The notes under the pieces were generated by a model. The model searched no databases, had not been told where the DNA came from, and saw only the letters and a list, made by a program, of their open reading frames with translations. The translations under genes and the position numbers were made by a program. Shown piece after piece: positions 1 through 6,804 of a DNA stretch of 10,356 nucleotides. This DNA comes from Dehalococcoidia bacterium (GTDB lineage Bacteria; Chloroflexota; Dehalococcoidia; SM23-28-2). Each line of letters starts with the position of its first letter. Within the stretch, counting starts at the first letter, position 1. The stretch spans positions 1-10,356 of the forward strand of contig JALHUG010000126.1 of assembly GCA_022866185.1 (NCBI GenBank). The letters run 5' to 3'.

Positions 1-314
1 CGATGCTCCCTGTCCCTTGAAACGCGCATCCGTCTCGGCGCACGGCTTGTTGATCAGCCCACGATTACATAACGTGCGATTCCTTTATACACCCTCCACG
101 CTCTTTGTCAAGACGTTTGATGAATGGGTTGCGACGAGAAGCGTCTTGATCGGAGGAGAAAAGCCAAAGCGGAAGCGGCTCAGACGAGACACAACCGGAG
201 AGAAAGCGGGTAGACTCGGCCACAGGCCATCTGCTGGGCGGACACGGGGGTCGCAAGCGGCAAGGGCGACGTGTGGGGGGGCATCAGTACTGCGGTAGGG
301 GGACAGCAGCTTTC
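1..314. other. Gene-free stretch at left edge
   Basis: I see no convincing gene here. Short open frames exist on both strands (for example 17-298 plus and 85-342 minus), but their products are Arg/Ser/Pro-rich, match no family I know, and overlap one another. The only clear signals are a leftward promoter at 84-111 and a purine-rich AGGGAG a few bases from the window edge on the minus strand. The latter would suit the ribosome binding site of a gene beginning just outside the window. Confidence 0.6.
84..111 (-). promoter_or_regulatory. Sigma-70-type promoter reading leftward
   Basis: On the minus strand a perfect -35 hexamer TTGACA (111-106) is followed after 16 bases by TATAAA (89-84), which matches the -10 consensus at five of six positions. 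Transcription would start near base 77 and run off the left edge. The leader includes an AGGGAG just before base 1, so the driven gene probably begins immediately outside the window. It is the best promoter match I found in the window. The spacer is one base shorter than ideal. Confidence 0.55.
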
Positions 315-389
315 TGGCGGGCCGGGTGGGATTCGAACCCACGACTCCGGGATTAAAAGTCCGGGACTCCTCCTGTGAGCTTCCAGGCC
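315..389 (-). tRNA. tRNA-Lys (anticodon TTT), degenerate or pseudo-tRNA
   Basis: Read on the minus strand, this folds as a tRNA with encoded CCA. The T-arm GTGGG-TTCGAAT-CCCAC is perfect (342-326). The anticodon loop CTTTTAA (359-353) gives anticodon TTT for lysine. The D-arm is GCTC/GAGT around a loop containing GG. The acceptor GGCCTGG/CCGGCCC is followed by discriminator G and CCA (317-315). Odd points: a C-C mismatch and a T-G wobble in the acceptor stem, one C-C mismatch in the anticodon stem, and A instead of the nearly invariant U at position 8. The 3' half looks canonical and the 5' half is unusual, so this may be a decayed copy or one whose 5' half was rearranged. Identity as a lysine tRNA is fairly secure; function is not. 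Confidence 0.6.
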
Positions 390-646
390 GAAAAACCGCG
401 TCTAGTTCCCGTCAAGAAGGGCCGATGCAGGCCGAAACCGACACGATGAAGTCATAGTGTGAGCTGTAACACAGCGCTACCGCGGTTCGTCGCCAGTTGC
501 CTTTCGGCCACCGAGCCCGAATCGACAATCCGATCACTGGGGGTGCTCTGGTCGGCACGTCTCAACCCAGAATGGGGCGACCGGATCTACCAAAGGATAG
601 CCAGTGCTGCTATCATGAACGGGCAACTCATCAGGAAGCATCAAAG

Positions 647-2602
647 ATGGCCGAGGATAAAGAACACTCTCCGCTGTGGAAGACGATTTGGACCGCGGTG
701 AGCCGTCTTGCGGCTGCCATTCGTCTGCTCGCTCCGATACGAAGGGTCAAGGATGGCAGAGAATATCGTTGGAAACCCTCTCCGCTGTGGGGGACAACTC
801 GGGGCGCGGTGGTGGCTGCCAGCGTTATTGTCAGTCTGGTTGCTGGCATACTGGCAATCGTCGTCTTCCTCATTGGTCTGTGCTCTGATGGTCCGCCGCC
901 CACTCCAACCCCGACACCACCGCTGATCCTGACCCCGTCGCCGACGCCGGTTCCACCCCAGCTATCCGACCCCTCTCTGGTCGCACGAAATGGCTTCTTG
1001 CATCTGGTCTGGCAGGAGGAGAGCGGTCAAGGGGGCGCCATTTACTATGCGAGGGCTCGCGCCACCGATGAGAACCCCGTCTTCTCGGAGCCAGTGAAAG
1101 TCGACGACGCCAGGGTTGCGTCTAGTCCCAACCTGGCACTGGATGCTGCAGGCGGCGTCCACGTTACCTTTGCCGTGGCTGACAATGGCGATTGGGACGT
1201 TTACTACTCCCAATCTGACGATGGCGTTTCCTTTGGCCCTGAGATCGAAGTGACTAGCGGTGGCCCGGGCGGTGGTCAACCGGACCCCGCCATCGCGGTG
1301 AGCGATGCAGGCAAGGTCCACATTGCCTGGCAAGATGGGCGGAACGGTGGCGCGGTCTATTACGCCAGGCTGGAGAAGGGGCAGTCCTTTGGTCCCAAGC
1401 TGATGGTGAACGATCCTCAGGCTATCGGCGAGAAGGCGGATGTGGACATAGCCCTGAGCCCGGACGGCAGCATTGTGTATGCGATCTGGGCAGACAAGCG
1501 GACCGGAGATTGGCAGGTCTACAGCTCCCGATCCGTCAACAAATCTGCCTTCTCTGGAGATATCCTCGTGAGCTCTGCGGCGTTTCCCGCCCAGCATCCC
1601 TCGATTGTGGTGGGAACGGACGGGGCCGTTCATGCGGCCTGGCAGGAAAAGATTGCCTTCGGTGGGCGAGGGCCTGTCTACCACACCTACTACGGCCGGG
1701 CGGATCCCGGCGGGACCCTCTTCCCGACACCATATCTTGTCAGCGACGGTGCCTCGGCTTCCGTGGAGCCTGCGAACCCTGCGGTCGCCGTGGGTCAGAA
1801 TGAGATCGCTCACGTTGTTTTTGAAACCTTTTCCTACGGGGATGGCGGATTCATCGGACACGACAGCTTCAGCGGGGGCGCCTTCGGCAGCGACGTCTCA
1901 GTGACGGATGGAGTGAAACCCACGTCCAAGCGACGCAACCCGTCGGTGGCTATTGACGAAGAAGACGTTATCCACGTGGTTTGGCTTGATCAACGCAACG
2001 GCCCCTGGGAGATCTTCTACGCCCGATCGATCGATGCCGGCGCCAGCTTCAGTCCCAACGTTAGAGTCGCTGCAATCCAGGAGACAGACGAAGCGATGAC
2101 AACAGCTGGCGATTGGGAGGTCGAGGTTTACTCGACGAGGACAGACAGCTTACTGTTCGGCCCGCAGGCGGGAGTCAACCAGACGTACTACATGCCCGCC
2201 GACGATTCCGTTTTCCTGCAGGTCACATTCGGCCTGCGAAGCGTCAGCGGGGAGGGAGGAACCCTGCGTGTCCAAGACGTGACGGTCACCGACAGTAGAC
2301 AGCGCCTCTTTCCTGTGGGGTTGTCGCTGCCAGGAGGAAGCTGGCTAGTGGGGACGTTTACGGGGACCGTCGCAATGGCACCGGCACAGCCAGGGCAGGT
2401 GAAACTTGCGTTCGAAGTAGTATCCAGTCGCGAGTACTCTTCTGAGGGGCAACGTCTGACGGGCACTACAGAGATTCCGGCCGGGACAGAAGGCCTACCG
2501 ATCCTTTCCTTTGCTTACGTGATTCCTTCAGATGCAGGTGACTTGTGGCTTGAGGTCCCCGGCGGGACGCCCGCGGCGTTTCCTGAGTCAGATGCGCAGT
2601 AG
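647..2602 (+). CDS. Membrane-anchored BNR/Asp-box beta-propeller protein
   Basis: A 651-residue protein probably displayed outside the cell; the ligand or substrate is unknown. The order is: a basic cytoplasmic N-terminus, one hydrophobic helix at about 54-78, a Pro/Thr stalk at about 82-104 (repeats of PTP), and then about six beta-propeller blades at 105-475. Blades share a pattern like H-x-x-W-x-D-x-R-x-G followed by YYxR (near 225-242, 279-295, 443-461). Two Asp-box motifs occur at 190-197 (SDDGVSF) and 461-468 (SIDAGASF). The last 170 residues look like a separate beta-sandwich. Sialidase-like folds share Asp-boxes, but I see no catalytic Arg triad, so enzymatic activity should not be assumed. 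The frame is open from a TTG at 497, but ATG 647 is chosen because AGGAAG lies 8 bases upstream. It seems monocistronic and host-like. Confidence 0.8.
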   Translation: MAEDKEHSPLWKTIWTAVSRLAAAIRLLAPIRRVKDGREYRWKPSPLWGTTRGAVVAASVIVSLVAGILAIVVFLIGLCSDGPPPTPTPTPPLILTPSPTPVPPQLSDPSLVARNGFLHLVWQEESGQGGAIYYARARATDENPVFSEPVKVDDARVASSPNLALDAAGGVHVTFAVADNGDWDVYYSQSDDGVSFGPEIEVTSGGPGGGQPDPAIAVSDAGKVHIAWQDGRNGGAVYYARLEKGQSFGPKLMVNDPQAIGEKADVDIALSPDGSIVYAIWADKRTGDWQVYSSRSVNKSAFSGDILVSSAAFPAQHPSIVVGTDGAVHAAWQEKIAFGGRGPVYHTYYGRADPGGTLFPTPYLVSDGASASVEPANPAVAVGQNEIAHVVFETFSYGDGGFIGHDSFSGGAFGSDVSVTDGVKPTSKRRNPSVAIDEEDVIHVVWLDQRNGPWEIFYARSIDAGASFSPNVRVAAIQETDEAMTTAGDWEVEVYSTRTDSLLFGPQAGVNQTYYMPADDSVFLQVTFGLRSVSGEGGTLRVQDVTVTDSRQRLFPVGLSLPGGSWLVGTFTGTVAMAPAQPGQVKLAFEVVSSREYSSEGQRLTGTTEIPAGTEGLPILSFAYVIPSDAGDLWLEVPGGTPAAFPESDAQ

Positions 2603-2806
2603 GGCGGACGGGGGCAGCGAGGGGTCGGAGGTGGCGGAGCGGCGCTACGAGACGGCCATGCGCCAAGCGCAGGAGCTGTAACTGCTCCTCGGGCGCGCCT
2701 TGAGCCGGGCCATCGACGCCATCGAGGCATAGTGTGCGCTCGTCCGTACGCCCCTGGGGCGGGAAATGCTGCACAGATTTGATGCTCCTTACCCCTCAAC
2801 TGTTCC

Positions 2807-3685
2807 CTACTCTTTGACCCTTCTAGCCTCGTCCTTCATGATCTCTAGGAATCGGCCTCGGAGGTCGTGCCACTCCTCCTCATAAGAGACGGGCACCCAG
2901 CCTTCCGGGTCTGCTCGAACCCGCCTCGCTGTCTCAGCGTCCTCTTCGACCTCCTCCCATACAAGCGCCCAACGATTGTCGACAGGGAAAAGGCTGTCAC
3001 GGTGGTGACCTTGCTCCACTGTGTTACCCATCTCCTGCAAGAGGGGCCGATCATGGTCCGAGACCTGTCTGACGACCATGGAGCAGAACCCCTCGATATG
3101 CTCCAGCGCCAATTCGCGGCTCTGCTCGACCATGTATCTATGAAGGGCTTTCATCTCCCCGGCGATCTGGCGGATGCGGCCCGCATGAATGTCCAGCGCT
3201 TCGATCACCCGTTCATTCAGCCTCACCCCCGATGCCTTTCCCACGGGCCAGCGCTTCTTTCGGCCCCATACGCCAAGACTTACGTCGGCGAAGGGAACCC
3301 GTAGGGTCAGAGGCCTCCCTGGCTTCAGATTCGTATTCTCAACGAGCAATGGCCCGGCGATGTCGCTGTCGAAGATGATGGCTTCCTCCACCTCCACAAG
3401 GGCTCGATAGAACCAGAGGATGCGGTCCCGCATGAGGAGTTGCTTCTTGGCCCCTTCGGCAAGATGGCTCAACGTCCTCACGTTCCCCTTCAGCGTCTCG
3501 TGCCGCTCCACCACTGCGTTGTAGCGTCTCCCCTCCTCCGGGCTCATCTCGTCCAGCATCCTGCGGCGATTCGTGGGAGAGAGTACGGGCTTCTCTCGGA
3601 ACAGGTCCTCGATCACCAGACGGGCCTTCTCCTCTGGGGACAAGCCCTTGATGATGTCGTCCAGACGCTTCTCTCCGCTACTCAT
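2807..3685 (-). CDS. Hypothetical protein, unknown family, last gene of phage-like operon
   Basis: A 292-residue protein I do not recognise. It is charged and mostly helical, without a signal peptide or membrane segment. The N-terminal 90 residues are rich in Glu, Arg and Lys and contain SPEEKAR and SPEEGRR repeats. A central part (about 125-165) looks like beta-strands. The C-terminal third is acidic with several Trp residues (VWEEVEED, EEEWHDL). Its ATG overlaps the stop of the upstream CCCH-protein gene in an ATGA arrangement, with GGGAGG five bases before the start, so translation is probably coupled. In a phage packaging cluster the large terminase often follows genes like these, but no Walker A ATPase or RuvC-like nuclease motif is visible here, so it is not a terminase. 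Confidence 0.75.
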   Translation of the reverse strand: MSSGEKRLDDIIKGLSPEEKARLVIEDLFREKPVLSPTNRRRMLDEMSPEEGRRYNAVVERHETLKGNVRTLSHLAEGAKKQLLMRDRILWFYRALVEVEEAIIFDSDIAGPLLVENTNLKPGRPLTLRVPFADVSLGVWGRKKRWPVGKASGVRLNERVIEALDIHAGRIRQIAGEMKALHRYMVEQSRELALEHIEGFCSMVVRQVSDHDRPLLQEMGNTVEQGHHRDSLFPVDNRWALVWEEVEEDAETARRVRADPEGWVPVSYEEEWHDLRGRFLEIMKDEARRVKE

Positions 3686-4077
3686 CTGCGCCTCCCTGTT
3701 CGCAGCCGTGGACCCATGGTCGCCTCCAAGGCCTCCAGCCGCTCCTCGAACTCGCCCACCTCCAGCGTCTTGAGTGCTACCTGCGCCAGATAGGCCAGGG
3801 TGCGGGAGCGGGCGACGGAGTTCTCCAGCGAGAGGGTGTCGAGGACGGCGATCTCCAGGAGTCTCCGAACCTGGCCGACGTCTCCCAGTCCCTCAAAGTC
3901 ATATGCGCCGGAAACCGCCTTCTCCCGCCGCCTCCGCAGGCCTCCCAGCCGCCTGGCCTCGGCCACCTCGTCGGCGTGCTCCGGGGAGTGCATGAGGCAG
4001 AAGTCGCCGTCCAGGAGAGGAGCGGCCTGGCAGCGGCTGCCGTCTTCCTTGAGAGCTTTGCAGACCCGGATGACCAC
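3682..4077 (-). CDS. Small CCCH zinc-binding protein (DUF5763-like)
   Basis: A 131-residue protein. Its first 30 residues hold a likely zinc site, C6-x9-C16-x10-C27-x2-H30, with the run CxxxxxDGSRC and FCLMH typical of small proteins annotated as DUF5763. A basic stretch follows (GGLRRRREK, 45-53), then a helical, Leu/Ala-rich segment (70-120) and a basic tail. Such proteins are common next to terminase genes in actinobacterial and Chloroflexota prophages. A nucleic-acid-binding role is a reasonable guess but unproven. Start GTG 4077 is supported by GAGGT eight bases upstream. The stop overlaps the start of the downstream 292-residue gene by four bases, so the two are likely expressed in step. 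Confidence 0.75.
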   Translation of the reverse strand: MVIRVCKALKEDGSRCQAAPLLDGDFCLMHSPEHADEVAEARRLGGLRRRREKAVSGAYDFEGLGDVGQVRRLLEIAVLDTLSLENSVARSRTLAYLAQVALKTLEVGEFEERLEALEATMGPRLRTGRRR

Positions 4078-4124
4078 TATGGATTACCTCTGCTGATAGG
4101 GGCCCTTTCCCGCTGGGTCATACG

Positions 4125-4152
4125 AGGAAGACCCCCGGAAGGGGGCCTTCCT
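4125..4152 (-). other. Intercistronic 12-bp hairpin
   Basis: Between the 73-residue gene and the CCCH-protein gene lies an inverted repeat of twelve pairs: AGGAAG and CCCCC on one side, GGGGG and CTTCCT on the other, with a four-base loop. In the minus-strand transcript, the operon's own sense, the one mismatched position becomes a G-U pair and the stem is fully paired; the plus strand has an A-C mismatch there. No U-tract follows, so it is not a classic terminator. RNA processing, stability control or partial termination between the two genes are possible roles. Confidence 0.55.
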
Positions 4153-4174
4153 GGGGTGCGGTCCTGCAGGCGCG

Positions 4175-4396
4175 CTAGCCTGAGTCGTCCTCCGGCTCGC
4201 GTGCGGACTGGAGTTCCTCCTCGAGGATGTCCCGGACGAACGTGCCGAGCCAGCCGCGCTCCCGCCCCTCGAAGTCGGCCAGGCAGTAGGCCTCGATGCG
4301 CGGGTCGTTCAGCCTGCGGAGCAGGCGCGCGCACTCGTCCATCTTCTCGAGGACTTCCTCCAGGATCTCGATGCGCTCCGAGGTGGTAGCGGTCAT
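4175..4396 (-). CDS. Small acidic helical protein, phage-type hypothetical
   Basis: A 73-residue protein of unknown function. It is nearly all helical, acidic, and shows heptad-like Leu/Ile spacing in residues 8-30 (RIEILEEVLEKMDECARLL) and again at 50-64, suggesting a coiled coil or oligomer. It has no membrane segment or known motif. The ATG at 4396 is preceded by GGGGAGG seven bases upstream. It starts only 12 bases after the stop of the RAMA-like gene, so it is very probably in the same operon. About 100 bases with a strong hairpin separate it from the next gene. Longer frames across this stretch are Gly/Arg-rich and look like antisense-type artefacts. Confidence 0.7.
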   Translation of the reverse strand: MTATTSERIEILEEVLEKMDECARLLRRLNDPRIEAYCLADFEGRERGWLGTFVRDILEEELQSAREPEDDSG

Positions 4397-4408
4397 CGCG
4401 TGCCTCCC

Positions 4409-4846
4409 CTAGACCATGCTCTCGACGGGGGAGCCGTCCGGCTGGTGTCCCTGGGGGCACTCGGTCGGCTCCTGGTCTGCCGGGGCGAGGAAGCCGTCCA
4501 TGCAGGCGCTGCAGAAGTACCTGGCCGTCCCCTCCGGCTGCCCCTCCTGATCCGGCAGCCGCTCGAAAAGCCCCTTGTTGTTGGCATCCTTGGCGGCCTT
4601 GCGCGCCGCTTTCGGGGCTGGGGCCTTGCCTTCCTCGGCCACGCTCCAGAAGCGCCAGCCGTTGCAGGCGACGCCGCCCGTGACCGCGCTCCCGGCCGCC
4701 GACGGGCTCTTGAACTCCCGGCCGTCCTCCAGCCGGTAGCGGAGACCGCCCTTCTCGCCCTCCACCACGGTGGCCCAGTACTCCTCCTTCTTGTAGCGGG
4801 CCACCAGCCGCGTCCCTGCCGTCAGTTCCCTGTTCTCGATGGGCAT
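4409..4846 (-). CDS. RAMA-like domain protein with C-terminal zinc knuckle
   Basis: A 145-residue protein with two parts. Residues 9-69 resemble the RAMA/DUF4357 fold: a TAGTRLVAR-like opening, then FKSPSAAGSAVTG (45-57) and NGWRFW (62-67), the hallmark SPSAA...NGW pattern. RAMA domains were named for their association with restriction systems and adenine methylases and are predicted to recognise modified DNA. An Ala/Lys-rich linker (75-92) leads to a probable zinc site, C112-x2-C115-x14-C130-x3-H134. The start is strongly supported by AAGGAGG six bases before ATG. It follows the methyltransferase gene by 71 bases, so a reader of that enzyme's mark is an attractive inference. Domain assignment is moderately sure; function is inferred. 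Confidence 0.72.
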   Translation of the reverse strand: MPIENRELTAGTRLVARYKKEEYWATVVEGEKGGLRYRLEDGREFKSPSAAGSAVTGGVACNGWRFWSVAEEGKAPAPKAARKAAKDANNKGLFERLPDQEGQPEGTARYFCSACMDGFLAPADQEPTECPQGHQPDGSPVESMV

Positions 4847-4874
4847 GAAGCACCTCCTTTTGATTTGGTGTTGG

Positions 4875-4904
4875 ATACATCACTCTGGTCGCGAACGAAG
4901 TCAA
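4875..4904 (-). promoter_or_regulatory. Possible internal promoter before RAMA-like gene
   Basis: In the 71-base gap between the methyltransferase stop and the RAMA-like gene, the minus strand carries TTGACT (4904-4899), five of six matches to a -35 box. Eighteen bases later comes ATGTAT (4880-4875), a poor -10. It could give the downstream genes separate expression, but the -10 match is weak. Confidence 0.25.
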
Positions 4905-4917
4905 GTCCTACCGCCCT

Positions 4918-6156
4918 CTATTCCGGCAACTTCTCCGCTTTCAGGCCGGTGAAGGCCTCCCAGCGGGCGATCACGATTCGACAATAGTGTGCGTCCAGCT
5001 CCATCCCGTAGCAGATCCGGCCCGTGCGCTCGGCGGCGATGATGGAGGTGCCCGATCCGAGGAAGAGGTCGAGGATCAGGTCGCCGGGGCGGCTGCTGTT
5101 CTCGATGGCCCGTTCCACCAGCGCCAACGGCTTCATGGTGGGGTGAAGGTCAGACTCCGCCGGCCGGGGGATGGTCCAGACGTCCCCCTGGTCGCGGTCG
5201 CCGCACCAGTGGTGGGAGGTGCCCTCCCTCCATCCGAACCAGATGGGCTCGTACTGGCGCTGGTAGTCGGCGCGGCCCAGGACGAAGCGGTCCTTGGCCC
5301 AGATGATGGTGTCGGACCAGTGGCCGCCCGCTTCCTCCAGCACGCGGGAGACCACCGGCCACTCCCTGGTGGACATGCAGATGTAGAGCGCCCCGTCGAC
5401 ATAACTCAGCAGGTTCTTGGCCCAGGCGCGGCAGAACGACTCCCACTCGGCGGGGGCCAAGGCGTCGTTGGCGATGGTGCGCCGGCGGCCGGTTCTGGAC
5501 GCGCCGCCGTGGTGGCCGAGGTCCACGTTGTAGGGAGGGTCGGTGAAGGCCATGTTGGCGCGCTGTGCCCCCACAAGGCGCGACACGGCCTCGCCGTCGG
5601 TGGCGTCGCCGCACATGACGCGGTGGTCGCCCAGGCGCCAGATGTCACCGCGCGTAACGCCTGGTGCGGTCTGTGCCTCTTCCCACGCCGCTTCCAGGTC
5701 GAAGGTCTCGGGGCGGATCTTCTTATCGCGGGCGTCCAGGGACTTGAGGAGCCGTCCGAGCTCCTCCTCGCTGAACCCGGAGAGGCTGAGGTCTATCTCC
5801 TCGATCGGTTTGAGGTCGGCGAGCATCCGGGCCAGGAGCTCCTGATCCCAGTCGCCGCTGATGCGGTTCAGGGCCAGGTTGAGGAGCCGGGCCTGCTCGA
5901 CGCCGAGGTCGAGGAAGACCACCGGCACCGTCTTCCAGCCCAGTCGCCGGGCAGCGACCAGCCGCTGGTGTCCGCCGATGACCACGTTGTCGCTCTTCCT
6001 CGCCAGCACCGGCTGGACAAAGCCGAACTGCTGCAAACTCCGGGTGAGCGACTCCAGCTCACGTTCTCCGATCCGTCTTGGGTTCGCCGGGTCGGGGTGC
6101 AGGGAATCGATGGAGACATGCTCGATCTTCATCTCGCTCGTGGTTGCCGTTGTCAT
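4918..6156 (-). CDS. ParB-domain / DNA adenine-type methyltransferase fusion
   Basis: A 412-residue fusion. Residues 10-100 form a ParB/Srx-type nuclease-like domain (IDSLHPDPANPR, then GGHQRL at 61-66). Residues 165-405 form a beta-class DNA methyltransferase: motif IV DPPYNVDL (206-213) precedes HPTMKP (338-343) and the SAM-binding motif I FLGSGT (365-370). The DPPY form suggests N6-adenine methylation, with N4-cytosine as the alternative. This architecture is common in phages and prophages beside the terminase, as an orphan methylase protecting DNA or marking it. I see no partner restriction enzyme. An ATG at 6180 is in frame, but 6156 is preferred: AGGAG lies seven bases before it, and it sits two bases past the TerS stop. 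The longer form would have no good binding site. Confidence 0.88.
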   Translation of the reverse strand: MTTATTSEMKIEHVSIDSLHPDPANPRRIGERELESLTRSLQQFGFVQPVLARKSDNVVIGGHQRLVAARRLGWKTVPVVFLDLGVEQARLLNLALNRISGDWDQELLARMLADLKPIEEIDLSLSGFSEEELGRLLKSLDARDKKIRPETFDLEAAWEEAQTAPGVTRGDIWRLGDHRVMCGDATDGEAVSRLVGAQRANMAFTDPPYNVDLGHHGGASRTGRRRTIANDALAPAEWESFCRAWAKNLLSYVDGALYICMSTREWPVVSRVLEEAGGHWSDTIIWAKDRFVLGRADYQRQYEPIWFGWREGTSHHWCGDRDQGDVWTIPRPAESDLHPTMKPLALVERAIENSSRPGDLILDLFLGSGTSIIAAERTGRICYGMELDAHYCRIVIARWEAFTGLKAEKLPE

Positions 6157-6158
6157 CT

Positions 6159-6629
6159 CTATGCTCCTCTTCGCAGCCATTGCCCGAACTCGTCCTCTTC
6201 ATCGACCTGCGGAGTAGCGTGGACCCGCGTTCGGCTGGAGGGCGACATCCCGAACTCAGCCAGCATCGCCCTCATCTGCTCCATCGCTTTGTTGGCGACG
6301 GCGAGGTAGGGCGACTGCATGGGGAACGCATTGGGAGACTTCACCATCACTCCGTACCGCTTGAGAGCCTCCTCAGCCTCAACCCAGCGCTCCCAGGCCT
6401 GGCAGAACAGAGCCAGCGCTTCCCGGTCGATCTTGCTGAGGAGGCCCATCCGGGCCAGTTGAGGCGCAAGGCGCCGCCACTCGCGCTTCGCCTCCGGGCC
6501 GAGGTGCTCCGGGCAGCGGGGGATCGCGGGCCTTGTCTCGGGTTCATTGGGGTTGAGACGGTCGGAGCGCAGCGTGCCCGAGAGCGCCTTGAGCTTGGTT
6601 GGCTTAGGTTTCGCGCCTCGTCGACTCAC
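6159..6629 (-). CDS. terS: Phage terminase small subunit, P27 family
   Basis: A 156-residue DNA-packaging protein that recognises the viral genome's packaging site and recruits the large terminase. The N-terminus SRRGAKPKPTKLKALSG and the following LNPNEP (25-30) are typical of P27-like small terminases (Terminase_4). The helical core EHLGPEAKREWRRL and LSKIDREALALFCQAW (about 41-80) also matches, as does the late NKAMEQM segment. GTG 6629 is chosen because AGGGGGT precedes it at good spacing and the family begins with this MxRRGxKPxPT string; an upstream GTG at 6689 would add 20 unlike residues. Its end overlaps the binding site of the methyltransferase gene. The usual neighbour, the large terminase, is absent from the window. 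Confidence 0.9.
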   Translation of the reverse strand: MSRRGAKPKPTKLKALSGTLRSDRLNPNEPETRPAIPRCPEHLGPEAKREWRRLAPQLARMGLLSKIDREALALFCQAWERWVEAEEALKRYGVMVKSPNAFPMQSPYLAVANKAMEQMRAMLAEFGMSPSSRTRVHATPQVDEEDEFGQWLRRGA

Positions 6630-6804
6630 GCTGCATACCCCCTGGCCTAATCTGGCGACGCACACGCGTGGCTGCCCCCATCGGTCCACGGCTCAAATCC
6701 TCCAAATTCTGGGCCCCCCTCCCCCTATCTCTTCCGCCGGCCCCCGGTCTGGAGCGGGGCCATGAGGCACAATTCCCTCGTAGTGTTTGGTCCAAAGGAC
6801 TCCG

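Noticed and set aside
315..389. The tRNA as the integration site of the phage-like block
   Set aside because: Elements usually abut the tRNA 3' end, which here points left, away from the block. A host-like gene also lies between, and I found no second copy of the tRNA 3' half near 9200-9450.
962..1861. Minus-strand 299-codon frame opposite the beta-propeller gene
   Set aside because: The plus strand carries repeated propeller blades and Asp-boxes; the antisense product has no motif and no sensible ribosome binding site.
2747..2759. CGCCCCTGGGGCG palindrome as a terminator between the convergent genes
   Set aside because: The loop would be a single base, so the full stem cannot fold, and no T-tract follows.
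4077..4904. Minus-strand 275-codon frame spanning three small genes
   Set aside because: Its product is Gly/Arg low-complexity, while the two genes read in other frames have good ribosome binding sites and family-like motifs.
4987..6309. Long plus-strand open frame (440 codons) opposite the methyltransferase
   Set aside because: It is the antisense of a gene with clear catalytic motifs; its product is Gly/Ala/Val/Asp-rich without recognisable domains, as expected from high-GC antisense frames.
6739..6761. GGCCCC / GGGGCC inverted repeat as a terminator of the prim-pol transcript
   Set aside because: The stem is only six pairs with an eleven-base loop in very GC-rich sequence, and no T-run follows on either strand.
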